A DNA stretch of 13,266 nt from Paenibacillaceae bacterium UBA6304. Lineage in GTDB: Bacteria > Bacillota > Bacilli > Paenibacillales > Paenibacillaceae. The notes beneath the pieces are model-generated. The model did no database searches and was not told the DNA's origin. It was given only the letters and a program-made list of their open reading frames with translations. The position numbers were made by a program, and so were the translations under genes. Of the stretch, positions 12,623 to 13,266 are shown piece by piece; positions within the stretch are counted from its first letter, which is position 1; each line of letters begins with the position of its first letter. The stretch lies in NCBI GenBank assembly GCA_002439285.1, contig DJTQ01000006.1:1-13266 (forward strand), written 5' to 3'.

Positions 12623-13266
12623 AGCTTAAATCCTGGTTGAGTTTGTACCGGTTGTTGATCCGCACCAGCATCCGAAGCCGGATGCAATATAAGTTTAACT
12701 TCTTGCTTGCATCGGTGTTGGCCGCTCTAATCCAGATTTCCGAGTTTCTGATGGTCGCGATTGTGCTGAACAAATTCGGCGCGATTCAAGGGTGGTCCAT
12801 CTATGAGGTCGGTTATTTGTTCGCGGTCATGACTTTGTCCAAAACGGTGTACCGGACCTTTGCCGATGAGGTGCATCATTTGGAGAAATATCTCGTCGGC
12901 GGCGAGTTCGATCAACTCCTGACCCGGCCAATGCCGGTGCTGCTCGCGCTGATGCCGCAAAATTTCCGGATTATGCTCGGCGAGGTGCTGCAGGGCGGAT
13001 TTATCCTTTGCTGGTCGCTCGGCGGTATGATGCGAAGCGGACAGGTCGGGTGGACTGCGGTGCCTGCTACCCTGTTTATAATTGGTACGGGCGCGGTTAT
13101 CTTGTTCGCGATCGGTCTTGCGACGGCTACGATCGGCTTCTGGACCACACGAATCGGAGAGCTGCAGACGTTTACGGAGGATGCTGCCCGCACGGCGGCA
13201 CAGTATCCGCTCTCGATTTATCCCAAGTGGATGTCCTCCATGCTGTTGATCGTGATCCCGGTAGGC
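12619..13266 (+). CDS. ABC-2 family transporter permease (second of pair), 3' end outside window
   Basis: The ATG at 12619 overlaps the preceding TGA as ATGA, and GGAGGTG (12604-12610) precedes it. The frame stays open for 216 codons to the window edge. The protein begins MKLKSWLSLYRLLIRTSIRS with a basic, amphipathic N-terminus, followed by hydrophobic segments at about 27-50, 61-76, 121-136, 148-172 and one starting near 205. YLVGGEFDQLLTRPMPVLL (91-109) is the counterpart of the QISLDLMRP motif in the first permease, marking it as the partner of the same transporter. It is similar in design to its neighbour but distinct in sequence, as expected for a heterodimeric membrane channel. Family members are about 260 residues, so roughly 45-50 residues are missing. 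Confidence 0.87.
   Translation, partial: MKLKSWLSLYRLLIRTSIRSRMQYKFNFLLASVLAALIQISEFLMVAIVLNKFGAIQGWSIYEVGYLFAVMTLSKTVYRTFADEVHHLEKYLVGGEFDQLLTRPMPVLLALMPQNFRIMLGEVLQGGFILCWSLGGMMRSGQVGWTAVPATLFIIGTGAVILFAIGLATATIGFWTTRIGELQTFTEDAARTAAQYPLSIYPKWMSSMLLIVIPVG

Overview
The window reads as a low-to-mid GC Firmicute chromosome, most likely Paenibacillus or a close relative. This is inferred from gene content: a lipoprotein ending in a copper-amine-oxidase-type 'stalk' domain, secreted multidomain GH9 and GH5 cellulases, strong AGGAGG ribosome binding sites, sigma-A promoters, a Bacillus-type 7-1-7 Fur box, CcpA cre sites and T-tailed intrinsic terminators. There are no rRNA or tRNA genes, insertion sequences or CRISPR arrays that I can see.

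Layout. 1-529 (-): 5' part of a D-2-hydroxyacid dehydrogenase that leaves the window and has a locally scrambled frame at the edge. 566-707 (-): a decayed remnant of queF, 5'-truncated and with an internal deletion. 836-2350 (+): lipoprotein with a C-terminal stalk domain. 2494-3516 (+): orphan Fur-controlled siderophore-type binding lipoprotein. 3581-4072 (-): HemG-like flavodoxin. 4257-5063 (-): speD, S-adenosylmethionine decarboxylase of the long E. coli type. 5200-5550 (-): small DUF2087 protein. 5696-8426 (-): GH9-CBM3c-Fn3-CBM3 endoglucanase whose signal peptide is one base out of frame with the enzyme. 8706-9113 (-): mscL. 9294-9638 (-): DUF805 membrane protein. 9912-11642 (+): GH5-CBM_X2-CBM46 endoglucanase. 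11846-12622 and 12619-13266 (+): two overlapping ABC-2 type permease genes, the second cut by the window end.

How it works together. The two cellulases are the functional centre. They are transcribed away from each other, with mscL and the DUF805 gene between them. Both carry a CcpA-type cre site near the gene start (a full consensus match inside the GH9 signal-peptide codons, a one-mismatch site in the GH5 leader), and both have a shared ATTTAYATGGTAT element that looks like an extended -10 promoter. This suggests coordinated, glucose-repressed production of complementary secreted enzymes. The binding lipoprotein is an iron-starvation gene. The ABC-2 permeases start an operon whose ATPase is not in view.

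I found no clearly new multi-gene system. The best leads are the hidden queF remnant, the frameshift splitting the GH9 signal peptide from its enzyme, the paired cellulase control elements, and several uncharacterised operator-like repeats at promoters. Two separate frame anomalies (GH9 and the left edge) may be sequencing errors, which should be excluded first.
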